A stretch of 64,000 nt of DNA from NCBI RefSeq assembly GCF_900177425.1, contig NZ_LT840184.1, forward strand, positions 636,837 to 700,836, in the 5' to 3' direction. The DNA comes from Paenibacillus uliginis N3/975 (GTDB lineage: Bacteria; Bacillota; Bacilli; Paenibacillales; Paenibacillaceae). This document shows positions 1 through 8,261 of this stretch, one piece after another (position 1 is the first letter of the stretch; every line of letters starts with the position of its first letter). The notes under the pieces are model-generated. The model was given only the letters and a program-made list of their open reading frames with translations. It was not told the origin of the DNA and searched no databases. Made by a program: the position numbers and the translations under genes.

Positions 1-2
1 GG

Positions 3-785
3 CAAACGGCCAAATCACTTACCGATATCGGAAAATACTATATTAGCCGCGTATTCACATTAAATGCGAAGGATATCGATGTGAATCGCATTTCCGGTGT
101 GATCTTCATCCCGGGAAGCAACGAGCTTCGTCCTGTTCCAACGGTATTTAAAGTGAATGCGGATGGAACGGTTACTGTCGAAATGAAAACAAAAGGCAGC
201 GGTATGTACGCTTTAATCAAAACTAACTACAACTTCCTGGACGCTACAAAGGGCTGGTTACAGAAGGATGTTCATCTGGCAGCCGCGAAGCTGATTGCCT
301 CTGGAGAGAGTGCAAATATTTTCGGAGTGAACAAGAGCGCTACCCGAGCTGAGGTCGTGTCAATGATCGTAAGGGGCTTGGGGATCGTACCGGATTCAAC
401 CAGTTCTGCGTTTAAAGATGTGGATGTAAAGTCCAAGTACGCTGGTGATATCGCAGCGGCATCAAAATTAGGTTTAATCCAAGGGAAAACGAAAGATACA
501 TTTGATCCAGACGGATTGGTGACCCGTCAAGAGATCGCCGTTATGCTTGCGAATGCAATGAAGTACGCAGGCAAAACGGGTGAAGCCAAAGCGGGTGTGC
601 TGGGGCATTTTGTTGATCAATCCGCTATTTCTTCTTATGCGAAATCGTCAGTGGCCTTTATCGTACAAGAGCAGATTATGAACGGGGTTTCCAAAACCCG
701 TCTGGATCCTCAGTCGAACGTAACGAAAGCTCAGACTGCGGTGAGCGTGATGAGAATGCTGCGATCCTTACAACTATCTAATTAA
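3..785 (+). CDS. S-layer homology (SLH) domain protein, C-terminal part
   Basis: The reading frame is already open at the left edge, so this is only the C-terminus of a longer surface protein. A GTG at 81 could be read as a start, but the frame continues upstream and the protein there is plausible, so I treat the gene as truncated by the window. The visible part begins with a beta-rich stretch resembling the segment just before the SLH domains of the large protein at 8262. Three SLH repeats follow; 'ATRAE', 'VTRQE' and 'VTKAQ' mark each repeat, with 'FKDVD' and 'HFVDQ' openings. SLH domains bind pyruvylated secondary wall polymer, so the protein should be held on the outside of the cell wall. 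What the missing N-terminal part does cannot be judged. Confidence 0.85.
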   Translation, partial: QTAKSLTDIGKYYISRVFTLNAKDIDVNRISGVIFIPGSNELRPVPTVFKVNADGTVTVEMKTKGSGMYALIKTNYNFLDATKGWLQKDVHLAAAKLIASGESANIFGVNKSATRAEVVSMIVRGLGIVPDSTSSAFKDVDVKSKYAGDIAAASKLGLIQGKTKDTFDPDGLVTRQEIAVMLANAMKYAGKTGEAKAGVLGHFVDQSAISSYAKSSVAFIVQEQIMNGVSKTRLDPQSNVTKAQTAVSVMRMLRSLQLSN

Positions 786-788
786 ATT

Positions 789-840
789 GAAGAGGGGGCG
801 TCCCCAAAGGTCTGTTGGCCTGGGACCCTCCTCTTTTTTC
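789..840 (+). terminator. intrinsic terminator of the SLH gene
   Basis: GAAGAGGGGGCGTCCC pairs with GGGACCCTCCTC around a loop and is followed by six T. It lies directly after the stop codon of the SLH gene. Confidence 0.85.
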
Positions 841-928
841 TGTTATGAGATGAGAATAAATCAAGAAACCTTTCTAACCAAGTTAACGTATATCCCAATA
901 TCTTCAAAATTAGTGAGGGGGTTTAAGC

Positions 929-1702
929 ATGTCATTTTTTAATAAAATGTTGGCCAGTGTTGGAATTGGGGCGGTAGAGGTAAATACGCATCTTGAAAAA
1001 TCATCGTATTATCCCGGGGAAGATATAAGAGGAGTTATTCATATTAGGGGCGGGAACGTAGATCAAAACGTTGATCGAATCTACGTAAAGCTGATGACGG
1101 AATACATCAGAGAGCATGATGATAAGAAGTTCACGGAATCTTTCATCATTGCCAAAGTTAAACTATCGGACAGCCTGGTAGTAAAGCAGGGCGATAAGCT
1201 TGAAATTCCTTTTGAATTCCCACTCCCTCTGGAAACACCGCTTACCTTGTCCAGGCAGCCAGTTTGGGTGCATACAGGTTTGGATATCGAATATGCGATC
1301 GATCCGAAGGATCGGGATTTTATCGAAGTTACGCCGCACCCTTATACTTCAGTTGCACTGGATGCAGTATCGGAGCTCGGCTTCCAATTCAAGAAGGCAA
1401 CCTGTGAGCATCATCCCCGATTAGGCCGCGGGCTTCCTTTTGTTCAGGAAATCGAGTTTTATCCGGGACGTGAATATGCAAGTAGAATTACAGAGTTGGA
1501 GCTGATCATGTATCTGGAGTCTGACCGACTAACCGTTCTGGTGGAAATAGACCGTAGAGGAAGAGGCTTGTCCGGCTGGCTTGAACGCTCGTTCGATATG
1601 GATGAACGTCAATGCCGAATGATTTTGGAGAAGAGTGAACTGCAAAAGGGCCCAACGTACATTGCCGAAATCCTTAAAAATATGTTGGATAGACAAATAT
1701 AA
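929..1702 (+). CDS. spo0M: sporulation-control protein Spo0M
   Basis: The 257-aa product matches the Spo0M family (an arrestin-like beta-sandwich protein). The N-terminus 'MSFFNKMLASVGIGAVEV' and the 'YYPGEDIRGVIHIRGG' stretch are typical, and the length equals that of the Bacillus protein. Spo0M is a cytosolic protein that affects the entry into sporulation and cell-envelope events; its exact biochemical role is not settled. The ATG at 929 has a strong AGTGAGGGGG ribosome site eight bases upstream. The gene stands alone between a terminator and the peptidase gene that starts 101 bp later. No unusual feature is visible. Confidence 0.9.
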   Translation: MSFFNKMLASVGIGAVEVNTHLEKSSYYPGEDIRGVIHIRGGNVDQNVDRIYVKLMTEYIREHDDKKFTESFIIAKVKLSDSLVVKQGDKLEIPFEFPLPLETPLTLSRQPVWVHTGLDIEYAIDPKDRDFIEVTPHPYTSVALDAVSELGFQFKKATCEHHPRLGRGLPFVQEIEFYPGREYASRITELELIMYLESDRLTVLVEIDRRGRGLSGWLERSFDMDERQCRMILEKSELQKGPTYIAEILKNMLDRQI

Positions 1703-1803
1703 TAAAACAACAAAGCAGTCGATTGAATTGAAATTTATGGTAGTAACCCTCATGAATTTTAGTATAATAGATGTACTATATAACTGAAGGGAAGGGTTAT
1801 CGT

Positions 1804-3498
1804 ATGAAGTTTACGGAATATCCGTATAAGCGTCCTGACATTAAAGAAATTGAACAGCGGTTTAAAGAATTACTGAAAGCGTTTAATGAAGCATCCACTT
1901 TTGAAGAGCAGGATCAAGCGATGACGGCGATTAACGAGCTGCGCCATAACATGGATACCCAAGCCACACTGGCGAGCATCCGTCATTCGATCGACACCAC
2001 CGATTCGTTCTATAAAGAAGAACAGGACTTTATGGATGAAGCCGAACCGGTGTTTCAGGAATACATAACCGATTATTACAGAGCGCTAATGGGCTCCAAG
2101 TTCCGCACTGAATTGGAGGCTAAATGGGGACAGCAGTTGTTCGCCCTGGCTGAATTGTCACTGAAGACGTTCAGTCCGGAAGTGATTGAAGACCTTCAGC
2201 TCGAAAATAAACTGTCGACCGAGTACTCGCAGCTGATTGCATCAGCAAAAATTCCTTTCAATGGTGAGGAGCTTACGCTTTCCCAGCTGACTCCTTATGA
2301 ATTGTCCACAGACCGGGAAGTACGCCAGCGTGCTTTTGATGCGCGTTATCAATTCATGGCAGAGCATGAAGATGATTTTGACCGGATTTATGATGAGCTG
2401 GTTAAAGTACGGACGAAAATCGCCAAAAAGCTTGGTTATAACAATTTCGTGGAGTTGGGTTATGCGCGCATGGCCCGCACCGATTATAACGCAGAAATGG
2501 TTGCGAACTTCAGACAGCAGGTGCAAGATTATCTCGTGCCGATGGCCTCCAAGCTGAAAGAGCGCCAGCGCAGCCGTATTGGCGTTGACGATTTGTTGTT
2601 CTACGACGAGGGCTTCAGCTTTAAGTCCGGAAATGCAACGCCGAAGGGTGATGCCGAATGGATCGTGGAAAACGGTAAGAAAATGTACAGCGAACTGTCA
2701 CCGGAAATGAATGAATTCTTCACCTTTATGATAGAGAACGATCTTATGGATTTGGTAAGCAAAAAAGGAAAGCAAGCCGGTGGATATTGTACGTTTATTC
2801 CGGACTACCGCGCACCGTTCATTTTCTCTAACTTTAATGGTACCTCCGGAGATATTGACGTGCTGACGCATGAAGCGGGTCATGCATTCCAGGTGTATGA
2901 GAGCCGCGGATTCGATGTGCCGGAATACAATTTCCCGACATATGAAGCGTGCGAAATTCACTCCATGAGTATGGAGTTCTTCACATGGCCTTGGATGGAT
3001 CTGTTCTTTAAAGAGGATACCGACAAGTACAAGTTCAGCCATTTGTCCGGTGGTTTGGAGTTTATTCCTTACGGCGTGTCTGTCGACGAGTTCCAACATT
3101 TCGTGTACGCTAACCCGGATGCTACGCCGGCTGAACGTAAAGCAGCATGGCGTGAAATCGAGCGTAAGTACCTGCCGCATCGTAATTTTGCGGGTAATAT
3201 GTATCTGGAAAATGGCGGCTTTTGGCATAAGCAAGGTCATATTTTTAAATCACCGTTCTATTATATCGACTATACGCTGGCTCAAATTTGCGCTTTCCAG
3301 TTCTGGGTACGCCTGCATGAGAACTATGAAGCCGCTTGGGCTGATTATTTGAAGCTGTGCCAGGTCGGCGGCAGCAAGTCGTTTGTTGAACTGGTGAAAT
3401 ATGCCGGTCTTAAATCTCCGTTTGAAGACGGCTGTATAGCTTCCGTTGTTGGAGATATTGAAAATTGGCTGAACAGCGTGGATGACAAGGCGCTTTAA
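1804..3498 (+). CDS. M3 family oligoendopeptidase (PepF-like)
   Basis: This is a 564-aa zinc metallopeptidase of the thimet/oligoendopeptidase group, which cleaves short peptides in the cytoplasm. The zinc site HEAGH lies at residues 356-360, and the third ligand is probably E384 in 'EACEIHSMSMEFF'. The helical N-terminal half and the C-terminal 'YYIDYTLAQICAFQFW' region are also typical of the family. An in-frame ATG at 1771 exists, but the ATG at 1804 has AAGGGAAGGG seven bases upstream and the 1771 codon sits on the TATAAT-like promoter box at 1763-1768, so 1804 is preferred. The gene is monocistronic. There is no signal peptide, which fits an intracellular enzyme. Confidence 0.92.
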   Translation: MKFTEYPYKRPDIKEIEQRFKELLKAFNEASTFEEQDQAMTAINELRHNMDTQATLASIRHSIDTTDSFYKEEQDFMDEAEPVFQEYITDYYRALMGSKFRTELEAKWGQQLFALAELSLKTFSPEVIEDLQLENKLSTEYSQLIASAKIPFNGEELTLSQLTPYELSTDREVRQRAFDARYQFMAEHEDDFDRIYDELVKVRTKIAKKLGYNNFVELGYARMARTDYNAEMVANFRQQVQDYLVPMASKLKERQRSRIGVDDLLFYDEGFSFKSGNATPKGDAEWIVENGKKMYSELSPEMNEFFTFMIENDLMDLVSKKGKQAGGYCTFIPDYRAPFIFSNFNGTSGDIDVLTHEAGHAFQVYESRGFDVPEYNFPTYEACEIHSMSMEFFTWPWMDLFFKEDTDKYKFSHLSGGLEFIPYGVSVDEFQHFVYANPDATPAERKAAWREIERKYLPHRNFAGNMYLENGGFWHKQGHIFKSPFYYIDYTLAQICAFQFWVRLHENYEAAWADYLKLCQVGGSKSFVELVKYAGLKSPFEDGCIASVVGDIENWLNSVDDKAL

Positions 3499-3529
3499 TC
3501 GTTAGTAGAGAAGTGGAATCATAACATCA

Positions 3530-3578
3530 AGAGCCGAGTGAGATTTTGGGATCATGTCCTAGATTTCACCCGGCTCTA
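3530..3578 (+). terminator. hairpin after the peptidase gene
   Basis: AGAGCCGAGTGAGAT pairs (two wobbles) with ATTTCACCCGGCTCT. The following bases are only moderately T-rich, so termination may be weak. Confidence 0.6.
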
Positions 3579-3683
3579 TTCATTGTCCTTACATTTCTGT
3601 AAATTTGTTGTTTGCAGATAAAAAGGTTAAAATGAAATTAGGTTACTTAAAGTAAGACCAATATCGAAATGGAGGAGTTAATC

Positions 3684-4160
3684 ATGTCCCAAAATATTTT
3701 AAACACAGGTAAACTAGTTCATAACATGGCACTTCAACAGATTCAGGCTATTCCGGAGGAGCTATTTGATATCCAGCCTCCGCAGTTCAATAATACGATC
3801 CGTTGGCATGTGGGGCACGTTATCTCCAGCTTGAATTACTTTCTTTCTCTAGCTGTTCCGTTTAACTTTGAGATTCCGGAATCATATGGTGGATTATTCG
3901 GAACCGGAACGAGACCATCGGAATGGACGACAACACCTCCTACAAAGGAAGAGCTTGTCAAGTATTTCTCCGGTCAACTTGAAAGCTTGGCGGGTATATC
4001 TCCAAGTGCTCTTGAGCAATCGCTAAAAGCACCGATTGACTTGGGCAAGATGCACTTTGAAACCGCAGGAGAGTTGGTCAACTTCGCTCTGATTCATGAA
4101 GCTATGCATATTGGAAACATCTCCAGCATGTTGAAAGTCATTCAGCACAATCAGGCATAA
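3684..4160 (+). CDS. DinB family protein
   Basis: A 158-aa four-helix protein of the DinB/YfiT metal-binding superfamily. The likely metal-binding histidines are H42 or H45 ('RWHVGHV') plus H138 and H142 ('LIHEAMHIG'), the usual spacing in this family. Members include damage-inducible proteins of unknown function and thiol (bacillithiol) transferases; which applies here cannot be told. The ATG at 3684 follows GGAGGAG by seven bases and is preferred over the upstream ATG at 3669, which precedes the ribosome site. The stop codon lies inside a 16-bp sequence repeated after the gene ending at 7905. Confidence 0.85.
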   Translation: MSQNILNTGKLVHNMALQQIQAIPEELFDIQPPQFNNTIRWHVGHVISSLNYFLSLAVPFNFEIPESYGGLFGTGTRPSEWTTTPPTKEELVKYFSGQLESLAGISPSALEQSLKAPIDLGKMHFETAGELVNFALIHEAMHIGNISSMLKVIQHNQA

Positions 4161-4172
4161 TCATATTGTTAA
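4157..4172. repeat. left copy of a 16-bp direct repeat bounding the thiazoline cassette
   Basis: ATAATCATATTGTTAA is identical to 7902-7917 in the same orientation. Both copies overlap the stop codon of the gene to their left. The 3.7 kb in between has visibly AT-richer codon usage than its neighbours. Confidence 0.6.
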
Positions 4173-4219
4173 AAACGCCTTCGGCGTCCTTCTCAAGGAC
4201 GCCGAGGGCGTTTGTGTTT
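4171..4219. terminator. strong hairpin between DinB and symporter genes
   Basis: AAACGCCTTCGGCGTCCTT pairs with AAGGACGCCGAGGGCGTTT almost perfectly around a CTC loop. It lies between two convergent genes and can serve as a terminator on both strands. Confidence 0.8.
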
Positions 4220-4290
4220 GGTGAAGCAGTTTCACGGATGTGGTCGTTGTCGCGCACGTGGAATCGGCCAGCTTTTTATCAATTAAACAA

Positions 4291-5763
4291 TTAAACAGCA
4301 CTTTGCTCAATTTGCACAGCAACTGATTTACGATCGGGATATATTAAGCTTGCAATTATACCAACCAAGAGGCAGATGAAGAAAGTGCTGAATTTCGCAG
4401 AAACAATCGCTTCCAGTGGTGAAATCGACCACAGTATCGCACTGAGAAAACCTGTAATAATCGTTGCGATTACCCCAATACCCGATGTCTTTTTCCAGAA
4501 GAAAATTAATAAAATGACAGCAGAAAACGTATTGCCTATGCCTGCCCAAGCAAAGCTTACAACACCATAAATGATGGAATCAGACCATAATGAAATGATA
4601 AGACCTAATATCCCAGCTATAATAACGACGAGACGAGATAAATTAACTAAAGTGCTGCCCTTCATCTTAATTCCCATTGATTTATGAATAATATCTTCAC
4701 TTACTGATGTAGTTACCACCAATAGTTGAGAGGAGGCTGTAGACATAATGGCAGCCAATATACTGGATATAATAATTCCTGCTACCCAAGGAGGCAATAA
4801 ATCCGAAACCATATAAGGCAATATCATTTCGGCATCATCTATTGTGCCTTGTTTATAAAGAACGGAACCGAAAATCCCTACTAAAAACGCGCCGACATAA
4901 ACAATAAGTGTCCAGATAAAAGCGACCCATTTCGCTGTACGCAGTTCCTTTTCATTTGTCAGCGCCATAAAACGAGAGCTTAATTGAGGTTGTCCGCCAA
5001 GCCAACCAAAGAACCACGAAAAGTTGGTCATCAACATGGCTCCTAACGCTAACCCTGTTAATCCTCCAAACCAGTTATTAGCGCCATTCCCCATTTCAGT
5101 CAAAGCATGAGAGATCGATAAATCATGATGTTGAATTTGGATAAACGCCACAATCGGAACGATGATAAATGTTAACACCATTAAAAAGCTTTGTACCGTA
5201 TCTGTCCATACAACGGACATAAAGCCTCCCATGCACGAATAGGCAATGATAATTAATGCAATCACTACCGTTCCAATTGTGATATCCACACCGGAAATCG
5301 AATAAAGGGTTTTACCCGTACCTGAAAATTGGCCTGCAATATAAAAGACGGAAAATGCCCCCATAATTAAAGCGGATAATACCCGAATCATGTTGCTGTG
5401 GTTTGGAAATTTAACAGCTAAATAGTCCGGCAACGTAAAGACGTTATATTTTTTTCTTTCATTCATAAATTTCCGCGCTAAAAATAGCCAGGAAAAAACT
5501 ACCCCTAAAAACATGCCAGACAATATCCAAATACCCGATAGACCAGTCACATAAATAAAACCAACCGCGCCTAAAAACATGTACGCAGATTCACCAGTTG
5601 CTCTTTCTGAAAAAGCCAATGCCCAACCAGGTAATTTATTTCCGCCTAAAAAATAATCATGTTGATCTAACTTTTTTCTACTAAAATAAACGCCGATTCC
5701 TAACATAGCTAGTAAATATATTACGATTTCTGCATAAATCACAAAGCTGCCTGTAACGTTCAT
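4291..5763 (-). CDS. sodium:solute symporter, PutP-like
   Basis: A 490-aa membrane protein of the SSS family with about 13 hydrophobic segments. The 'FLGGNKLPGWALAFSERATG' motif near residue 38 and the 'SAYMFLGAVG' stretch resemble proline/Na+ symporters. The start at 5763 follows GAGGGGA. A TTGACA-17-TAAATT promoter lies at 5838-5810 on this strand. It diverges from the thiazoline-carboxylate hydrolase and carbamoylase genes, so it may import their substrate or a related amino acid rather than proline; this is inferred from position only. Codons are AT-rich compared with most genes in the window, which suggests transfer. Confidence 0.85.
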   Translation of the reverse strand: MNVTGSFVIYAEIVIYLLAMLGIGVYFSRKKLDQHDYFLGGNKLPGWALAFSERATGESAYMFLGAVGFIYVTGLSGIWILSGMFLGVVFSWLFLARKFMNERKKYNVFTLPDYLAVKFPNHSNMIRVLSALIMGAFSVFYIAGQFSGTGKTLYSISGVDITIGTVVIALIIIAYSCMGGFMSVVWTDTVQSFLMVLTFIIVPIVAFIQIQHHDLSISHALTEMGNGANNWFGGLTGLALGAMLMTNFSWFFGWLGGQPQLSSRFMALTNEKELRTAKWVAFIWTLIVYVGAFLVGIFGSVLYKQGTIDDAEMILPYMVSDLLPPWVAGIIISSILAAIMSTASSQLLVVTTSVSEDIIHKSMGIKMKGSTLVNLSRLVVIIAGILGLIISLWSDSIIYGVVSFAWAGIGNTFSAVILLIFFWKKTSGIGVIATIITGFLSAILWSISPLEAIVSAKFSTFFICLLVGIIASLIYPDRKSVAVQIEQSAV

Positions 5764-5809
5764 GCGATTCCCCTCTTTTAATTCGTAGTAAACTTATAAG
5801 ATTTATATA

Positions 5810-5838
5810 AATTTAAGCTACATACGATGATCTGTCAA
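5810..5838 (-). promoter_or_regulatory. sigma-A promoter of the symporter gene
   Basis: Read on the minus strand, TTGACA (5838-5833), a 17-bp spacer and TAAATT (5815-5810) lie about 50 bp upstream of the symporter start. Confidence 0.6.
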
Positions 5839-5892
5839 TAAATTAATATAATAAATAAAAAAATAATTCTCAGTAAACTCATATGAATTAAA

Positions 5893-5921
5893 TTGAATTA
5901 AATAAGTATAGGCTATATAAT
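5893..5921 (+). promoter_or_regulatory. sigma-A promoter of the hydrolase pair
   Basis: TTGAAT, a 17-bp spacer and TATAAT. Transcription would begin near 5928, about 60 bp before the hydrolase start codon. It diverges from the symporter promoter, and the roughly 55 bp between the two leave room for a shared regulator. Confidence 0.75.
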
Positions 5922-5987
5922 GATGATTATTAATATAATGCAATGTCCCCTTATGCTTATAAGAAAATATAAATGGGAGTGTCTACT

Positions 5988-6698
5988 ATGAATGAAACTA
6001 AAATCATCATCCCGCCATTATCGATGTACGCGATCACAGCTAAACTTTTTACACATGTAGAAAGAGCAGTTGTTTCTAAATACGGTGAACAAGGACAAGA
6101 CCTTATGCAACAAGCAGTAGAACGTTTCGGATATAAAGATGCGGAAGACATTGCTAAAACAGCAACGGTTGATGGCGAAAACCATACATTATTCGAATAT
6201 ATTCCAAGTTATCATCATACTGAGAACAAATATAAAGACCTGACGATCTATGCATTAATGGCTAAGTTATTTGCGCAGCTGAGTAAAGCGGTCGTTGATG
6301 AATTTGGCGATGTAGGAAAGGATACGATTCGTGAAGGGGTTCGCACATTTGGTGAAGAGCGTGGCCGAGGAATCGCGCAAAGGGCTCGTACGAATGGGGA
6401 GAAAAATACAATTTATAACTACTTGTCCAATTATGATATGGGTAGAAGTGATTTATTCACCTATACGTCCGATATTAAGCCTGAGGAAATCGAGCAGAAC
6501 TTTACGGCATGTCCTTTTGGTCAGCAATGGGCGGATGACGACATGCACGAATATGGTATTTTATATTGTGAAATGATTGACCCCGCTGTTGCGCGCGGAT
6601 ACAACAATAAATTTGAAGTTGAACATGATCAGTATGTGTTAAAAGAAGGCAACTGTCATTTTAGATTCAAATTAAAGGAATCTGAGTCAAATGATTAA
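5988..6698 (+). CDS. L-2-amino-thiazoline-4-carboxylate hydrolase family protein (AtcB-like)
   Basis: The 236-aa product resembles the ATC hydrolase family, whose Pseudomonas member opens 2-amino-thiazoline-4-carboxylate to N-carbamoyl-L-cysteine. Residues about 11-80 and 85-150 are two copies of one helical unit ('SMYAITAKLF' and 'TIYALMAKLF' open them). C175 in 'ACPFGQQW' and C194 in 'LYCEM' are possible functional cysteines. The ATG at 5988 is preferred to the one at 5973 because GGGAGTG lies between them. The next gene encodes an N-carbamoyl-amino-acid hydrolase and overlaps by 8 bp, which supports the two-step route to cysteine. Most members of the family are uncharacterised, so the true substrate is open. 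Confidence 0.75.
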   Translation: MNETKIIIPPLSMYAITAKLFTHVERAVVSKYGEQGQDLMQQAVERFGYKDAEDIAKTATVDGENHTLFEYIPSYHHTENKYKDLTIYALMAKLFAQLSKAVVDEFGDVGKDTIREGVRTFGEERGRGIAQRARTNGEKNTIYNYLSNYDMGRSDLFTYTSDIKPEEIEQNFTACPFGQQWADDDMHEYGILYCEMIDPAVARGYNNKFEVEHDQYVLKEGNCHFRFKLKESESND

Positions 6699-7905
6699 TA
6701 TACAACGATTAAGCGAACATATCGAACAATTATCCTTAATAGGAAGAACGGCTGATGGGGGAATCAACCGCTTTTCTTATACGGATGATGAAAAAAGAGC
6801 GAACGAACTTGTTGCGCAATATATGGAAGCAGCGGGGTTAACCGTTCGTTACGACGTGGTTGGCAACCTTATTGGAAGTCAGACAGGCACCGAAGATTTA
6901 CCTGTGATTTTATTAGGATCTCATATAGATACCGTACCTGACGGTGGAAGGTTTGATGGCAGTTTAGGTGTGTTAACAGCTATCGAAGTCATTCACTCTT
7001 TGAAGGAACAAGGAATAGATCTCAGACATCCGGTGAAAGTCATTGCTTTTAAAGATGAGGAAGGAACCCGATTCGGATTTGGCATGATTGGAAGCAGAGC
7101 GATTGCAGGGACGTTATCAACAACCGATTTGCTGAGAATGGATGAAGACGGAGTAACGATTGAGCAAGCCATCGCCAACGATGGTTTAGAGAGGAGACCT
7201 CTTTCCAGCGCTAAATTAGACAATGTTAAATGTTATGTAGAAGTTCATATCGAACAAGGAAAAGTGCTGGAGCGAAGTGATGCGGCAGTTGGAAATGTAA
7301 CGGGAATCGCAGGACCTTTATGGCTGAAATTTCAGTTAATAGGGCTGGCTGAACATGCAGGCGCGACCCCAATGAACCAACGCCAAGATGCTTTAGTGGG
7401 AGCAAGTTTAGTCATTGCTGAAGTTGAGAAGATGGCGAAGAAATATCATTCTTCGGTGGCGACTGTTGGCAAATTAATCGTTAAACCCAATGGCGTAAAT
7501 GTAATTCCTGGTGAAGTTGAATGGACTGTTGATATTAGAGATATAGACGAAGACAAGCGCAATCTACTGGAAAATGACATTAAACAGTATGCTGAAACCG
7601 TCGCCAAGGAACGTCAATTGCATCTACATGTCACCGAATTACAGCGTGTAGAGCCAGTTCAGTGTGATGAAAATATTCAAAATGCGATTAATGAAAGTAT
7701 TCAAGAAATAGGTGAGAACGTTGTATCACTACCAAGCGGGGCCGGACATGACGCCATGCAATTTAAGCAAAACTTCCCTGTTGGCATGATTTTTGTCCGG
7801 TCTAAAGATGGAATCAGTCATAATCCTAAAGAATTTACTGCTGAAGAAGATATTGAAAAAGCAGCAAAGGTTCTATACAAAACGATTGTAAAACTGGATC
7901 GATAA
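6691..7905 (+). CDS. Zn-dependent N-carbamoyl-L-amino-acid hydrolase (M20 hydantoinase/carbamoylase family, AtcC-like)
   Basis: A 404-aa cytoplasmic amidase of the M20 carbamoylase group. Metal-site motifs are visible in order: 'GSHIDTVPDGGRFDG', 'FKDEEGTRFG', 'VEVHIEQGKVLE', 'EHAGATPMNQRQDA' and 'SGAGHDAMQF'. The start ATG overlaps the stop of the upstream hydrolase (ATGATTAA), with AAGGAA upstream, so translation is probably coupled. With the upstream gene it could convert a thiazoline carboxylate to an amino acid plus CO2 and ammonia. Allantoate amidohydrolase and beta-ureidopropionase belong to the same family and remain alternatives, but the neighbour favours N-carbamoyl-cysteine. Confidence 0.85.
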   Translation: MINIQRLSEHIEQLSLIGRTADGGINRFSYTDDEKRANELVAQYMEAAGLTVRYDVVGNLIGSQTGTEDLPVILLGSHIDTVPDGGRFDGSLGVLTAIEVIHSLKEQGIDLRHPVKVIAFKDEEGTRFGFGMIGSRAIAGTLSTTDLLRMDEDGVTIEQAIANDGLERRPLSSAKLDNVKCYVEVHIEQGKVLERSDAAVGNVTGIAGPLWLKFQLIGLAEHAGATPMNQRQDALVGASLVIAEVEKMAKKYHSSVATVGKLIVKPNGVNVIPGEVEWTVDIRDIDEDKRNLLENDIKQYAETVAKERQLHLHVTELQRVEPVQCDENIQNAINESIQEIGENVVSLPSGAGHDAMQFKQNFPVGMIFVRSKDGISHNPKEFTAEEDIEKAAKVLYKTIVKLDR

Positions 7906-7917
7906 TCATATTGTTAA
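7902..7917. repeat. right copy of the 16-bp direct repeat
   Basis: Identical to 4157-4172 (ATAATCATATTGTTAA). It includes the stop codon of the carbamoylase gene. Confidence 0.6.
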
Positions 7918-7922
7918 TTTGG

Positions 7923-7955
7923 TCTCCCTGAGCTTTGAGCTTTGGGGAGATTTTT
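7923..7955 (+). terminator. intrinsic terminator of the hydrolase operon
   Basis: TCTCCC pairs with GGGGAGA around the TGAGCTTTGAGCTTT loop, followed by five T. Confidence 0.8.
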
Positions 7956-8261
7956 GTTGTGGTCGGAACGTCAGAACGTCAGAACGCTGCACGAAGGAAT
8001 GGGCTAAGGTTATTCACTAAAACATAAAATCTTGACAAACATTAGCTGTTTTTAATCTATATAGAATACATGTATAAGTCCTGTATTTAACTCGGAAAAG
8101 ATGCTATATTTTATTCATACTTCGATGAAAGTGCTTACAAATGGCTGTGGAAAGTGACAGAAAGGAAGGTGAGGCAGGGATGATGTAAGCTTTTTGAGGT
8201 CTAAATTGCTTCCGAGCATGGCCCTGATTAGAGATTGTAACGGTAGAGGAGGATATTAATA
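7956..8261 (+). other. 306-bp leader region before the large surface-protein gene
   Basis: No convincing gene is present. A TTGACA at 8032 is followed by AT-rich sequence (TATATA), but the spacing of about 20 bp is poor for sigma-A, so the promoter is uncertain. A short triple repeat of AACGTCAG-like units lies at about 7966-7988. The AGAGGAGG ribosome site of the next gene is at 8245-8252. Confidence 0.5.

Noticed and set aside
8032..8065. TTGACA-based promoter for the surface-protein gene
   Set aside because: The nearest -10-like boxes are spaced 15, 20 or 22 bp away; too poor to call as a promoter.
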